From positions 1-64,000 of the forward strand of contig NZ_BGOW01000017.1 in the NCBI RefSeq assembly GCF_003851125.1: 64,000 nt of DNA, given 5' to 3'. Below, piece by piece: positions 17,654 through 25,519 of this stretch. This stretch comes from Sulfuriferula multivorans (GTDB lineage Bacteria; Pseudomonadota; Gammaproteobacteria; Burkholderiales; Sulfuriferulaceae). The notes under the pieces were generated by a model. It was not told the DNA's origin and made no database searches. It saw only the letters and a list, made by a program, of their open reading frames with translations. The first letter of the stretch is position 1. Each line of letters starts with the position of its first letter. A program made the translations under genes and the position numbers.

Positions 17654-19780
17654 ATGGTTCAGCACCCGCCGTTAACCGCCGAAGCAATTGAAACTTTCCT
17701 CGAACAAACGCTTGAGGCTGAGTTCTCCTTCCTGCGTCTGGATGAACTGATCGCCGCCATTCATCCCTTACCGCGGGCTCAGCAGGACTATCTGCTGGAC
17801 TGGGTCAAGCGCATCAGCACCACCAATATCGAAATCGCCTACCAGTTCGCCGGACGCGCCGTGCCGCTGCTCGACCAGCTCGACCAGCGCGTCCTGGAAA
17901 CCTGGGCGCTCACCGCGATGGACACCTACGACCGCACCGGCCTGCGCGATGCGCTGCTGGTTATCCGCAACGTCGAACAATTCGTCCATACCAGTGAAAT
18001 CCGCACCTCCGGTACCGTGTTCGAAGATATCAGCGGCATCCTGTTCACTTTTATACGCGGCCTGTCCGGTCGCAAACTGAAGCTGGAACAGGCGGACGCG
18101 CCTTTCACCGACAGCGAAACCCTGTACCTGCCCACCGTCATCGCGTGGATGGAAACGGTGGAGGACAACTTCCGCCTGGCCAAAGCCATGGTCGCATTCC
18201 AGTGGGCACAAACGCGCTATGGCAGCTTTCGCGTCAACCTGCACGACGCACTGGCCGATTATCCCGACCAGGCGCATGCGCTCAATTGTTTTTTTGCACT
18301 GGAAACCCTGCGCCTTGACGCCTGCCTGGCGCGTGAACTGCCCGGGCTCTACCGCGACATGCTGGCGCTGCGGCAGGCACTCGGCCAAACCGCCCTGCCC
18401 GCCGGCTGGGACAGTTTTGCGCATGAACTGGCGTCGCCCGATGCTGGCGTCTCCGACACCCTGAGCTGCCTGCAATCCGCCTACCCGCACCCGGCACCCA
18501 CACCAGTGTGCTACCAGGGCGAGCTGCGCCCGGATGCCGTAGCCAGCACACTAGCCGCACGGCTGGAACGCGAAAAAATGCTGCTGCGCGTCAAACTGGC
18601 GGAACTCGTCGACGACCTGCACCCGCCTCGGCAAGGCGAGGAAGAGAAGAAACCACCCGTGTTCAGCCTCAAGGAACCCGAAGAAGGCAACACCCCCAAC
18701 ATCGACCAGTTTGAAATCACCCTCAACGACATGCCTGTCGTACCGCCCGAAGACGTGCGCCAGCTGATCACCTCGATCAAGCTCGACCTCGGCGACATCC
18801 CGCCCGAATACCTCACCCCGGCGGGCGACGGCGAATACGACCCCAAGCTCTACCAGGACGAGGAACGCGATCCCGATGCCGTCTGGCAGGGCACCTACCA
18901 CGAAGAAGGCGCACACCTCTATCCGGAATGGGATTGCGGCCGCAAGCACTACCGCAAGAACTGGTGCGTACTGCGCGAAAAGGACGTGCGTCCCGGTGAG
19001 CCCGGCTATGTGGCGGAAGTCCTCGCCCGCTACGGCGGCCTGGTCAAGCACCTGCGCAAGACCTTCGAAGCCATGCGCGACGAAAACCGCGTGGAGAAAC
19101 GCCAGGTGCAAGGCGACGAGGTGGACATCGACGCGCTGGTGGAAGCCTTGGCCGACGCCCGCGACGGCAGCGAAATGAGCGACCGCCTGTTCACCCGCAT
19201 GCACCGCTCCGAGCGCAATATCGCCGTCATGTTCATGGTGGACATGAGCGGCTCGACCAAAGGCTGGATCAACGACGCCGAGCGCGAAGCCCTGGTATTG
19301 CTGGCCGAGGCGCTGGAAGTGCTGGGCGACCGCTACGCGATTTACGGGTTTTCCGGCATCACCCGCAAGCGCTGCGAAATCTTCCGCGTCAAAAGCTTCG
19401 ACGAACCCTACACGCCGGCAGTCAAGGCGCGCATCGCCGGCATCGCCCCCCAGGAATACACGCGCATGGGCGTCGCCATCCGCCATCTATCCAAACTGCT
19501 GATCGAGGTCGAAGCCCGCACCAAGCTGCTGATTACCCTTTCCGACGGCAAGCCCGACGATTATTTCGACGTCTACCGCGGCCAGTACGGCATCGAAGAC
19601 ACGCGCCAGGCGCTGATCGAAGCGCGCCGCGCTGGCATCCACCCGTTCTGCATCACCATCGACCGCGAAGCCAAAGCCTATCTGCCGCACATGTATGGTG
19701 CGGCCAATTACATCGAAATCGACGATGTAAAAAAATTACCGCTCAAAGCAGCCGACATCTACCGCAAACTCACGACCTGA
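17654..19780 (+). CDS. cbbO: CbbO/NorD-type VWA-domain protein
   Basis: A 708-residue partner of the preceding AAA+ ATPase. The N-terminal two-thirds is a long helical region found in CbbO-type adaptors. The C-terminal von Willebrand factor A domain has a MIDAS motif D530-x-S532-x-S534 (FMVDMSGSTKGW) and a later acidic LSDGKPDDY at about 629-637. A middle acidic, Pro-rich linker runs from about 310 to 420. The start is ATG at 17654; a TTG one codon earlier is unlikely. It ends 42 nt before the tRNA-Lys gene and has no clear terminator of its own. Confidence 0.82.
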   Translation: MVQHPPLTAEAIETFLEQTLEAEFSFLRLDELIAAIHPLPRAQQDYLLDWVKRISTTNIEIAYQFAGRAVPLLDQLDQRVLETWALTAMDTYDRTGLRDALLVIRNVEQFVHTSEIRTSGTVFEDISGILFTFIRGLSGRKLKLEQADAPFTDSETLYLPTVIAWMETVEDNFRLAKAMVAFQWAQTRYGSFRVNLHDALADYPDQAHALNCFFALETLRLDACLARELPGLYRDMLALRQALGQTALPAGWDSFAHELASPDAGVSDTLSCLQSAYPHPAPTPVCYQGELRPDAVASTLAARLEREKMLLRVKLAELVDDLHPPRQGEEEKKPPVFSLKEPEEGNTPNIDQFEITLNDMPVVPPEDVRQLITSIKLDLGDIPPEYLTPAGDGEYDPKLYQDEERDPDAVWQGTYHEEGAHLYPEWDCGRKHYRKNWCVLREKDVRPGEPGYVAEVLARYGGLVKHLRKTFEAMRDENRVEKRQVQGDEVDIDALVEALADARDGSEMSDRLFTRMHRSERNIAVMFMVDMSGSTKGWINDAEREALVLLAEALEVLGDRYAIYGFSGITRKRCEIFRVKSFDEPYTPAVKARIAGIAPQEYTRMGVAIRHLSKLLIEVEARTKLLITLSDGKPDDYFDVYRGQYGIEDTRQALIEARRAGIHPFCITIDREAKAYLPHMYGAANYIEIDDVKKLPLKAADIYRKLTT

Positions 19781-19782
19781 TG

Positions 19783-19810
19783 TTGACGGAGCAGCCTAAT
19801 ACCGTATAAT
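19783..19810 (+). promoter_or_regulatory. Sigma-70 promoter of tRNA-Lys
   Basis: A -35 TTGACG (19783-19788) and a perfect -10 TATAAT (19805-19810) with a 16-nt spacer end 12 nt before the tRNA 5' end. The -35 starts two bases after the cbbO stop codon. A GC-rich discriminator follows, as in stringently controlled genes. Confidence 0.85.
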
Positions 19811-19822
19811 GGCGGGCTTGCC

Positions 19823-19898
19823 GGGTCGGTAGCTCAGCCGGTAGAGCAGCGGACTTTTAATCCGTTTGTCGCGGGTTCGACCCCCGCCCGACCCACCA
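19823..19898 (+). tRNA. tRNA-Lys (anticodon TTT)
   Basis: A 76-nt cloverleaf. The acceptor stem is GGGTCGG paired with CCGACCC, the D-arm has AGCTCAGCCGGTAGAGC, and the anticodon loop CTTTTAA holds TTT. The T-arm has GGTTCGACCCCC, and the CCA end is encoded (19896-19898). The identity follows from the anticodon. It has its own strong promoter and terminator, so it is a monocistronic tRNA gene. Confidence 0.97.
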
Positions 19899-19905
19899 AA
19901 ACAGC

Positions 19906-19938
19906 AAAAAGGCCACGTGAAAACGTGGCCTTTTTGCT
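19906..19938 (+). terminator. Terminator of tRNA-Lys
   Basis: A stem of 13 bp (19906-19918 with 19923-19935) is closed by a GAAA tetraloop and followed by a T-rich tail, 8 nt past the CCA end. Confidence 0.88.
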
Positions 19939-19998
19939 TTATGTCAGTAGGTGTCTCTGCGGATTGAACCAAATCTCGCGACTGCCGTTTTTATCTCA

Positions 19999-20316
19999 TC
20001 AAAACCCCTGAAACAGGAAATCCAGTGCTGCCGTGATTTCAAACTGGCTGGCCGCCAACGTGGTGACGCGTGTTTTCAGCAAGCACAGCGGCACAGCCGC
20101 GAGCTTGGGTATTTCCAGGATACATTCGATCCCCTCTATCTCGAACGTCGGCGTAAGATTGGTCGGCAAGCTAACATCAGGAAAACGATCGCGTCTGCGC
20201 AGCGGCACGACAATTCGCGTCTGCAGCCCTTGCAACAAATCGCTTTGCACATCCAACAGATACGGCGTTACATCAGCATGCGCGCCCGTGTTGCGGTACA
20301 CATCAAAACGCGCCAT
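19999..20316 (-). CDS. ccdB: CcdB-family toxin
   Basis: A gyrase-targeting toxin of the CcdB family. The 105-residue protein starts MARFDVYRNTGAHADVTPYLLDVQSDLL and ends with a conserved C-terminal tail, here ITAALDFLFQGF, which in CcdB carries the residues that poison GyrA. The start at 20316 matches family length; a GTG-type or upstream Met 7 codons earlier would overlap ccdA. It lies 5 nt behind ccdA, as in all ccd loci. Chromosomal ccd copies are often remnants of mobile DNA. Confidence 0.88.
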   Translation of the reverse strand: MARFDVYRNTGAHADVTPYLLDVQSDLLQGLQTRIVVPLRRRDRFPDVSLPTNLTPTFEIEGIECILEIPKLAAVPLCLLKTRVTTLAASQFEITAALDFLFQGF

Positions 20317-20321
20317 ACAGG

Positions 20322-20561
20322 CTAAAACGTCCGCCACTGATCCAGCGGCAAACCTTCAGCATCTACCGTCTGATTATAAGCAGTAACAAAATCGGCATGA
20401 TCATGCTGCCAGCGGCGTTCGCGTTCAGCGCGCACCAACTCGCGCAAATATTGGTCGCACGCCTGCGAAATATTGATCTTCAAAGCCTTGGCTTCAGACA
20501 ACACATCGGCGGAAAGCGTGATGTTGGTCGCTTTTTTGGCGGAATGAACCGTGGACAACAT
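20322..20561 (-). CDS. ccdA: CcdA-family antitoxin
   Basis: A 79-residue antitoxin. The N-terminal ribbon-helix-helix region (KKATNITLSADVLSEAKALKINIS) binds the operator, and the C-terminal WQHDHADFVTAYNQTVDAEGLPLDQWRTF binds and neutralises CcdB. The complex is expected to repress its own promoter, in the AT-rich stretch 20585-20620. It is the first gene of the pair. Confidence 0.88.
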   Translation of the reverse strand: MLSTVHSAKKATNITLSADVLSEAKALKINISQACDQYLRELVRAERERRWQHDHADFVTAYNQTVDAEGLPLDQWRTF

Positions 20562-20844
20562 GACATGGACTCCTTTTACACTGGATAATCATGCGCATAA
20601 TATAATAATACATTACATGGTGACATACGTCTTCGCCATCACCCTACCGCCACCTGCCGCAAAACGTCACTTTCCGCCTTGGATCATCACTGCGCCGATC
20701 ACAATCCATGACCATGCGCACGCCTGAAATAAAAAATTAATGCGCCATCAAAATAGATTAAGCACTTAATAAACAAAACTATTTTTGTGCATTTAGCAGC
20801 CTGCCAGCAACGCCCACAGAAAACTGCCCAGCGCAAAATCAAGC
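20562..20844. other. Intergenic stretch between ccdA and the pilin gene
   Basis: This holds the divergent control region of ccdAB (AT-rich, TATAATAATA-like near 20600). The rest has no frame or repeat that I can support. The pilin promoter lies just past its right end. Confidence 0.5.
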
Positions 20845-20860
20845 TGGCACAGCCGTTGCA
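20845..20860 (+). promoter_or_regulatory. Sigma-54 (RpoN) promoter of the type IV pilin gene
   Basis: TGGCAC, five bases, TTGCA: an exact match to the -24/-12 consensus. It predicts a start near 20872 and a leader of about 47 nt before the pilin start codon. Pilin genes of type IV pili are typically RpoN- and PilR-dependent, which fits. Confidence 0.88.
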
Positions 20861-20918
20861 ACTACCCAGCCAAACACTACGGTGTTTTGTTTTTCTTAAC
20901 CAACAGGAGATATTCAAA

Positions 20919-21362
20919 ATGAAAAGCATGCAAAAGGGTTTTACCCTGATTGAATTGATGATCGTCGTGGCGATTATCGGTATTCTGGCCGCCATCGCGA
21001 TTCCCAGCTATCAGAACTACATCAAAAAGGCCAAGTTTACGGAAGTTGTGTCAGCTACTGCCCCTGTTAAACTTGCCGTCGAAGAGTGTGTCACTGACGG
21101 ATCTTGTGTATCGGCTGGCGCCATCGTTGGCATTGCTGCAGGCGCTGCCGGCTTCCCAACCTTGCCTACCGCCTCTGGTAACCTGTCCAGCATGACCATC
21201 GCTGCAGATGGTACAATCACTGCTACGGGTGTAGCTGCCGTTGACAGCAAGACCATAGTGCTGAAGCCAACTGTGGCTGCTACGGGTGCAGGTGGCTCGG
21301 ATCATGTCACATGGGGGACCGACGCAGCCTCTACATGTCTTGCAGCGGGTTTGTGCAAGTAA
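20919..21362 (+). CDS. pilA: Type IV major pilin (PilA-like)
   Basis: A 147-residue prepilin with a short leader cut by PilD at G7/F8, followed by the hydrophobic helix [20 protein letters not shown] with the essential Glu5. The globular part has Cys pairs at EECVTDGSC and at the end (STCLAAGLC) which would form disulfide loops. The start at 20919 has AGGAG 8 nt upstream. The leader and Glu5 are canonical. It is the first gene after the sigma-54 promoter and precedes a candidate pilin glycosyltransferase gene. Confidence 0.94.
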   Translation: MKSMQKGFTLIELMIVVAIIGILAAIAIPSYQNYIKKAKFTEVVSATAPVKLAVEECVTDGSCVSAGAIVGIAAGAAGFPTLPTASGNLSSMTIAADGTITATGVAAVDSKTIVLKPTVAATGAGGSDHVTWGTDAASTCLAAGLCK

Positions 21363-21414
21363 AGCCTGAGTCCGCACAGGGTGCATTAGCTAAAGATATA
21401 ATGCACTCTACGCA

Positions 21415-21443
21415 AAAAAACGCCTCCTTCGGGAGGCTTTTTT
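21415..21443 (+). terminator. Pilin terminator hairpin that also holds the next gene's Shine-Dalgarno
   Basis: The stem GCCTCC (21422-21427) pairs with GGAGGC (21432-21437) over a TTCG loop, with A-run and T-run flanks. The right arm GGGAGG (21431-21436) lies 8 nt before the ATG of the next gene at 21445, ideal ribosome binding site spacing. So the same hairpin can stop pilin transcripts and hide the downstream ribosome binding site. Confidence 0.8.
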
Positions 21444-21444
21444 A

Positions 21445-23490
21445 ATGTCATTACTCGGTAGCATCTCCATGCATTTTCATCATCGACCTTTTACAATTAG
21501 CCTGCTAATAATTGCCAGTGTGATTTCCAGTTTTGCCACTACCGGGGCGGTGACAGCAGGCTTGTTAGTGCTATGGATAGGCTGGGCAACCTGGTTTGCA
21601 TTAGGCAAACCCCTTTGGCCCAAGGGCAAGCTACCCCTCCTGATGCTGGGTTTTTTACTGTGGATTGCCACGTCAATCTGGTGGAGCCATTCCCCCTACA
21701 ATAGCTGGAACACAGCCCTGATATTAGGTGCGCTCCCCCTCAGCTTTATTGCCTGGCAACTCGCGTCCAACCCGGACGAGATATGGGCGCAATTAAAAAA
21801 ACCATTTATTGCAGGCGCATGGCTCGTTTCATTATGGGGTATCTATCAGGTTGTTTTTCCTGGTCTGCCCCGCGCGTTGGGCCCACTCGCAGATCCGAAT
21901 GTATACGCATGCCTCCTGAATCTTGCATGGTTTCCCTTACTTGCGGCTTTTTTTAAACCTGATTCAACATTTGGAGAAAAGACGCGTTTTGCTCAATTGG
22001 TATTGGGTACGAGCCTATTGCTTGTAAGCCTGGCTTTTTTTGCAGCCTCGTCACGCGGCGCCATGTTGGCGTGGCTACTGCTCATGCCTCTCGCATTTTG
22101 GGCATTCAGACAGCTGCCAGGGTTCCGTAAAAACGTCTTCATATCATTGTCACTTGCGCTGGCAAGCTACTTGATCATTTCGGCCGTTACCCATATCAAC
22201 CTGGCCGCACGCGCTAACCTTCATTATCTCGAAAGTGACGCGTCTGTTTCCTTAAGGCTGCTGATTTGGCGCAGCACGCTGGATATGTTTTCTGCACACC
22301 CATGGCTGGGAACGGGACTGGGAACCTGGGGCGATTTTTACCCAGCTTATCGTCAGGCAGCGGATAACAACACAGCCGGTTATTACGCCCACAATGATTA
22401 TCTGCAAATTGCACAGGAGGGCGGGCTGGTTACTTTCGTACTGTTCATGTGCATTTTTGCCTTTCTCGCCTTGCTTGCCTTCCGTACAATTTCTCCTGCA
22501 AAACGACGGCCGGTTCAAATTGAGAATGTCGGGCTAATGCTTGGCATCATGGCGGCTTACCTGCATGCCGCTGTCAATTTCATTTTTTATCTCAACTACA
22601 TCAATATCATTGTCGGTCTTTATGCGGCTCGCGTTTGGCAATCAAGCCAGGTGTCCCAGCGCGTCATGTTCGGCCTGCCAAAAACAGTTAGCCCGTCACT
22701 GCAACGTACCCTGCTGTTAATCGTGCTCGCCATACCGATTTCCCAAATCGCATTGCATGAAGCCAGTGAAATATTGCTGAACGGAAAGAGTCGGTCACTC
22801 TCATTGCTGCGGAAACAATTTCCGCAATTAACGCCCTACGACATCGCACGCTTCATAGCAGCCATCAGACCCAATGAATACATCGCACAACGTTATGTGG
22901 TGGACAGCGCGGCACAAGCGCTAGATGAAATCGACCCGCGCAATACATTGCTTCAAAAAGAAGTTTTTTTAGAGACCATCGAGAAATACGATGAGTTACG
23001 CCGGAATTCCGCAAACTCCCCCGAACTTGGAGCAGCGGAAGCAGATTTAATATTAAAGCACCGTCATCTCATGCCGGGTAACAGTGCGATTCAGCAGGCG
23101 CGTTCTATTGCCAAAAGCGCTTTAGAGTCTGACCCAAGACATGTAGCAAGCATCATTGCTCTGGCCGATAGCTATTTTCTGGAAGGAAACCCATCCTTTG
23201 GCTATGAAGTGCTGTCTACTGGAATATCAAAAATGATTTTTTTGAGAGACAGACTTGTCTTGCAAGCCGAAGTATTGAAACATCAAATCCCACAAAAAGA
23301 AGCGCTTGATCAAATTCAGGACAAATTAAGGAATATGCGATCTGCCTGCAAAGTTGGCGACTGCCTGGGAAATCAAGCAATAGAAGATGAGCAACAGACT
23401 CGGCTACGCAGATTCGCTGCTTTAATCGCGCCCATTTCTGATCCAGCAATCAATAATTCACTTTACTCACTCTTGGAAACAAAGCAATAA
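21445..23490 (+). CDS. O-antigen ligase/PglL-type O-oligosaccharyltransferase (probable pilin glycosylation)
   Basis: A 681-residue inner-membrane protein with about 12 membrane segments in the first 430 residues and a large soluble C-terminal domain. It fits the Wzy/WaaL superfamily: the loop motif LADPNVYACLLN, the catalytic-loop segment ending YYAHNDYLQIAQEGG, and a TPR-like tail. Position right behind the pilin gene suggests it transfers glycan from undecaprenyl diphosphate to pilin, as TfpO and PglL do; that target is inferred. The ATG at 21445 has its ribosome binding site inside the upstream terminator hairpin. Confidence 0.8.
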   Translation: MSLLGSISMHFHHRPFTISLLIIASVISSFATTGAVTAGLLVLWIGWATWFALGKPLWPKGKLPLLMLGFLLWIATSIWWSHSPYNSWNTALILGALPLSFIAWQLASNPDEIWAQLKKPFIAGAWLVSLWGIYQVVFPGLPRALGPLADPNVYACLLNLAWFPLLAAFFKPDSTFGEKTRFAQLVLGTSLLLVSLAFFAASSRGAMLAWLLLMPLAFWAFRQLPGFRKNVFISLSLALASYLIISAVTHINLAARANLHYLESDASVSLRLLIWRSTLDMFSAHPWLGTGLGTWGDFYPAYRQAADNNTAGYYAHNDYLQIAQEGGLVTFVLFMCIFAFLALLAFRTISPAKRRPVQIENVGLMLGIMAAYLHAAVNFIFYLNYINIIVGLYAARVWQSSQVSQRVMFGLPKTVSPSLQRTLLLIVLAIPISQIALHEASEILLNGKSRSLSLLRKQFPQLTPYDIARFIAAIRPNEYIAQRYVVDSAAQALDEIDPRNTLLQKEVFLETIEKYDELRRNSANSPELGAAEADLILKHRHLMPGNSAIQQARSIAKSALESDPRHVASIIALADSYFLEGNPSFGYEVLSTGISKMIFLRDRLVLQAEVLKHQIPQKEALDQIQDKLRNMRSACKVGDCLGNQAIEDEQQTRLRRFAALIAPISDPAINNSLYSLLETKQ

Positions 23491-23554
23491 ACCCAACCAC
23501 CTCCGTTGTTCTCAATGACCATATTCAGGATTAAAGCCGATCCCGGCGCATGCC

Positions 23555-24241
23555 CTACTCCACATCAATCGCCACTTTCACGTCCTGCACCGACGCCACC
23601 GGTTTGCCGGCCTGGATTGCCGGGAAGAAGCGCCAGGTTTTGAGGGTGTTCAAAATCAGCTGATTGACGCGCGGGTTGGGGGCGGCCTGGGTCAGCTCGA
23701 CCGTCGCGCTGCCGTCGGGCTTGATGTGGAAGCGTGCCATCACCACGGTGTGGATGGTTTCATCGCGCAGGTCCTCCGGCAGCGTCGGTTTGGGTTGGTA
23801 CAGGGCGCGCGCGCCCATTTGCTGGGTGCCGCCCTGGCCGGTGCTGGGGCTGGGTTCCGGCTTGGGCGGCGGCGGAACAGGGGCAGGCTCGGCATGGGTT
23901 GGCGCTGGTACAGGTGCTGGTGGCGTGGGCAATGCCACTTTCGGCGCGGGCGGCGGCGTTTGCACAGCTTGCGGGGTAGGCCGCACCACCGGTACAGGGC
24001 GTGCCACTTTCTCCGCTTTAACCACCGGCTTGGGCTGGAGCTTGGGTGGGGCTGGAGGCGGCGGCAGCTCGATGATGCGTGCGTCTATCGGGGCGGGAGG
24101 AATGCTTGCTACCTTGGCAGGCGCTGCGAAAAAAAAGCCGAACCCCCACAGCATCAGCGCCCACAGCACTAGCGCCAGGGGCAACGGCCACCACGGGTTG
24201 ATTGGTTGGACCGGCGGGTCAATAGCAACGGCGCTATTCAT
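23555..24241 (-). CDS. tonB: TonB energy-transducing protein
   Basis: A 228-residue periplasm-spanning protein that couples the proton-motive force to outer-membrane receptors. One N-terminal membrane segment (PLPLALVLWALMLWGFGFFFA) is followed by a long Pro/Ala-rich linker (about 45-130) with repeated PAPPAP and KPxP runs. The C-terminal TonB domain contains ARFHIKPDGSATVELTQAAPNPRVNQLILNTLKTWRF. The start at 24241 overlaps the exbD stop by 8 nt. It is the last gene of the exbB-exbD-tonB unit. Confidence 0.93.
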   Translation of the reverse strand: MNSAVAIDPPVQPINPWWPLPLALVLWALMLWGFGFFFAAPAKVASIPPAPIDARIIELPPPPAPPKLQPKPVVKAEKVARPVPVVRPTPQAVQTPPPAPKVALPTPPAPVPAPTHAEPAPVPPPPKPEPSPSTGQGGTQQMGARALYQPKPTLPEDLRDETIHTVVMARFHIKPDGSATVELTQAAPNPRVNQLILNTLKTWRFFPAIQAGKPVASVQDVKVAIDVE

Positions 24242-24635
24242 GTGCCACGGCAATCAGGAAATGCTGCGCGCCGGCTGCGCGCGCCTGCAGCATGGCCTGC
24301 ACCACCACGCCTTGCGGGGCTTTGCTGTCTGCCGAAACCACGATGTTTTCCTCGCTGCTGCGCATCAGTGGCTTTAGCGTGGCGGCAAGGGTGGACAGGC
24401 TGACCGGCGCGCGGTTGATGAAGAGTTTGCCGTCGGCGGTGACCGATAGCGTCACCGGCGTTTCGGTACTCAGGCGCTCGGCCTTGCCCTGCGGCAGGTT
24501 GACCTTGAGCGAGTTGAGGCTCTGCATGGACAGGGACGCCAGCATGAACGTCGCCAGCAGAAAAAACATCACGTCGATCATCGGGATGATTTCGATGCGC
24601 CCCTTGCGCTGCACCCTGGCTTTGCGCAGCTTCAT
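24234..24635 (-). CDS. exbD: ExbD/TolR-family biopolymer transport protein
   Basis: A 133-residue protein with one N-terminal membrane segment holding the proton-path aspartate (IIPMIDVMFFLLATFMLASL), then a periplasmic domain. It works with ExbB in the inner membrane to energise TonB. It overlaps exbB by 4 nt and tonB by 8 nt, so all three are translationally coupled. Confidence 0.93.
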   Translation of the reverse strand: MKLRKARVQRKGRIEIIPMIDVMFFLLATFMLASLSMQSLNSLKVNLPQGKAERLSTETPVTLSVTADGKLFINRAPVSLSTLAATLKPLMRSSEENIVVSADSKAPQGVVVQAMLQARAAGAQHFLIAVAHE

Positions 24636-25285
24636 GGCCGTGCTCCTGCCGGCCCGTGTTCCTGCTCGTCAAGACGGATATGGTCGATCAGGCGCGTGCC
24701 GAGGCGTTCCATTTCATCCATAGTTTGCGCCTGCAGGCGCGAGAAATAGTTGAAGCCGAACAGCGAAATCAGCGCAATGAGCAGGCCCACTGCGGTGGCA
24801 ATCAGTGCCTGCGCCACGCCGCCGGTCACGCCGGTGGGGTTGACCAGGCCAGCGCCGCCGATCAGCTGGAAAGCGTGCATCATGCCGCCGATGGTGCCCA
24901 TCAGGCCGAGCAGCGGCGCCGCGGTGACGATGGTTTCCAGCACCCACAGGCGCCGCGACAGCGCGGTTTCGATGAGTTGCGCCTCGTCGGCGGCACGCGA
25001 TTCCGTCCACCACGCCGGACGGCTGCGGTTGGCCAGCACCACGCTGAAAAAGCGCCGGAAATAATTGCGCTGGTTGAGCGCAGTCAGCTTGTGTTCCAGT
25101 GTCTCCCAGGCGAATCCATAGGTTTCCACCAGGTCGAGCAGCTCGCCGGAGAGGCGCGCGTAGCGCCAGTACAGCACCGCTTTTTCGAGCATGATGGCGA
25201 GTGCCAGCACGGCCAGCAGTGACAACGGAAAAATCATGACGCCACCGAGTTTGATGGCGATCCAGCTTTCGTGTAAATCTTGCAT
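24632..25285 (-). CDS. exbB: ExbB/MotA/TolQ proton-channel protein
   Basis: A 217-residue inner-membrane protein with three membrane segments. The conserved C-terminal part (TVTAAPLLGLMGTIGGMMHAF and TGVTGGVAQALIATAVGLLIALISL) is the MotA/TolQ/ExbB channel domain. The start at 25285 has AGGAG 8 nt upstream; the frame is open 12 codons further. It heads the exbB-exbD-tonB unit, which follows a TonB-dependent receptor on the same strand across a palindromic repeat. Confidence 0.93.
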   Translation of the reverse strand: MQDLHESWIAIKLGGVMIFPLSLLAVLALAIMLEKAVLYWRYARLSGELLDLVETYGFAWETLEHKLTALNQRNYFRRFFSVVLANRSRPAWWTESRAADEAQLIETALSRRLWVLETIVTAAPLLGLMGTIGGMMHAFQLIGGAGLVNPTGVTGGVAQALIATAVGLLIALISLFGFNYFSRLQAQTMDEMERLGTRLIDHIRLDEQEHGPAGARP

Positions 25286-25374
25286 GAAGGTATCTCCTGA
25301 GTTATTCCAAGCCGTATTCAAGCAAATACGGCGTTACCGCTGCTTGTTGGTACCAATCGAGAAAAGCAGTTGAA

Positions 25375-25504
25375 GCCACAGAGAGCACAGAGGCCACAGA
25401 GTGTGTCGCAGGCTTTGAGGAAAATCGTTTTTTCCCCTTGACGGACAAATCTGGAAAACCACCAATGCATTGTTTTTCTCGGTGGCCTCTGTGTTCTCTG
25501 TGGC
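25375..25504. repeat. Large imperfect palindromic repeat between exbB and the receptor gene
   Basis: A 23-nt arm at 25375-25397 is the reverse complement of 25482-25504 with one mismatch. Six more bases (GCAGTT) pair beyond it after a 3-nt bulge. The arms contain internal CACAGAG units. Sequences of this type are dispersed in many proteobacterial genomes and give rise to spurious His/Arg-rich peptides. It separates the receptor from exbB. Confidence 0.8.
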
Positions 25505-25519
25505 AACTGCCATGATTAA

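Noticed and set aside
16832-19780. NorQ/NorD for nitric oxide reductase
   Set aside because: No norC or norB gene is near; the sequence pattern is closer to CbbQ/CbbO, so only the broader Q/O label is used.
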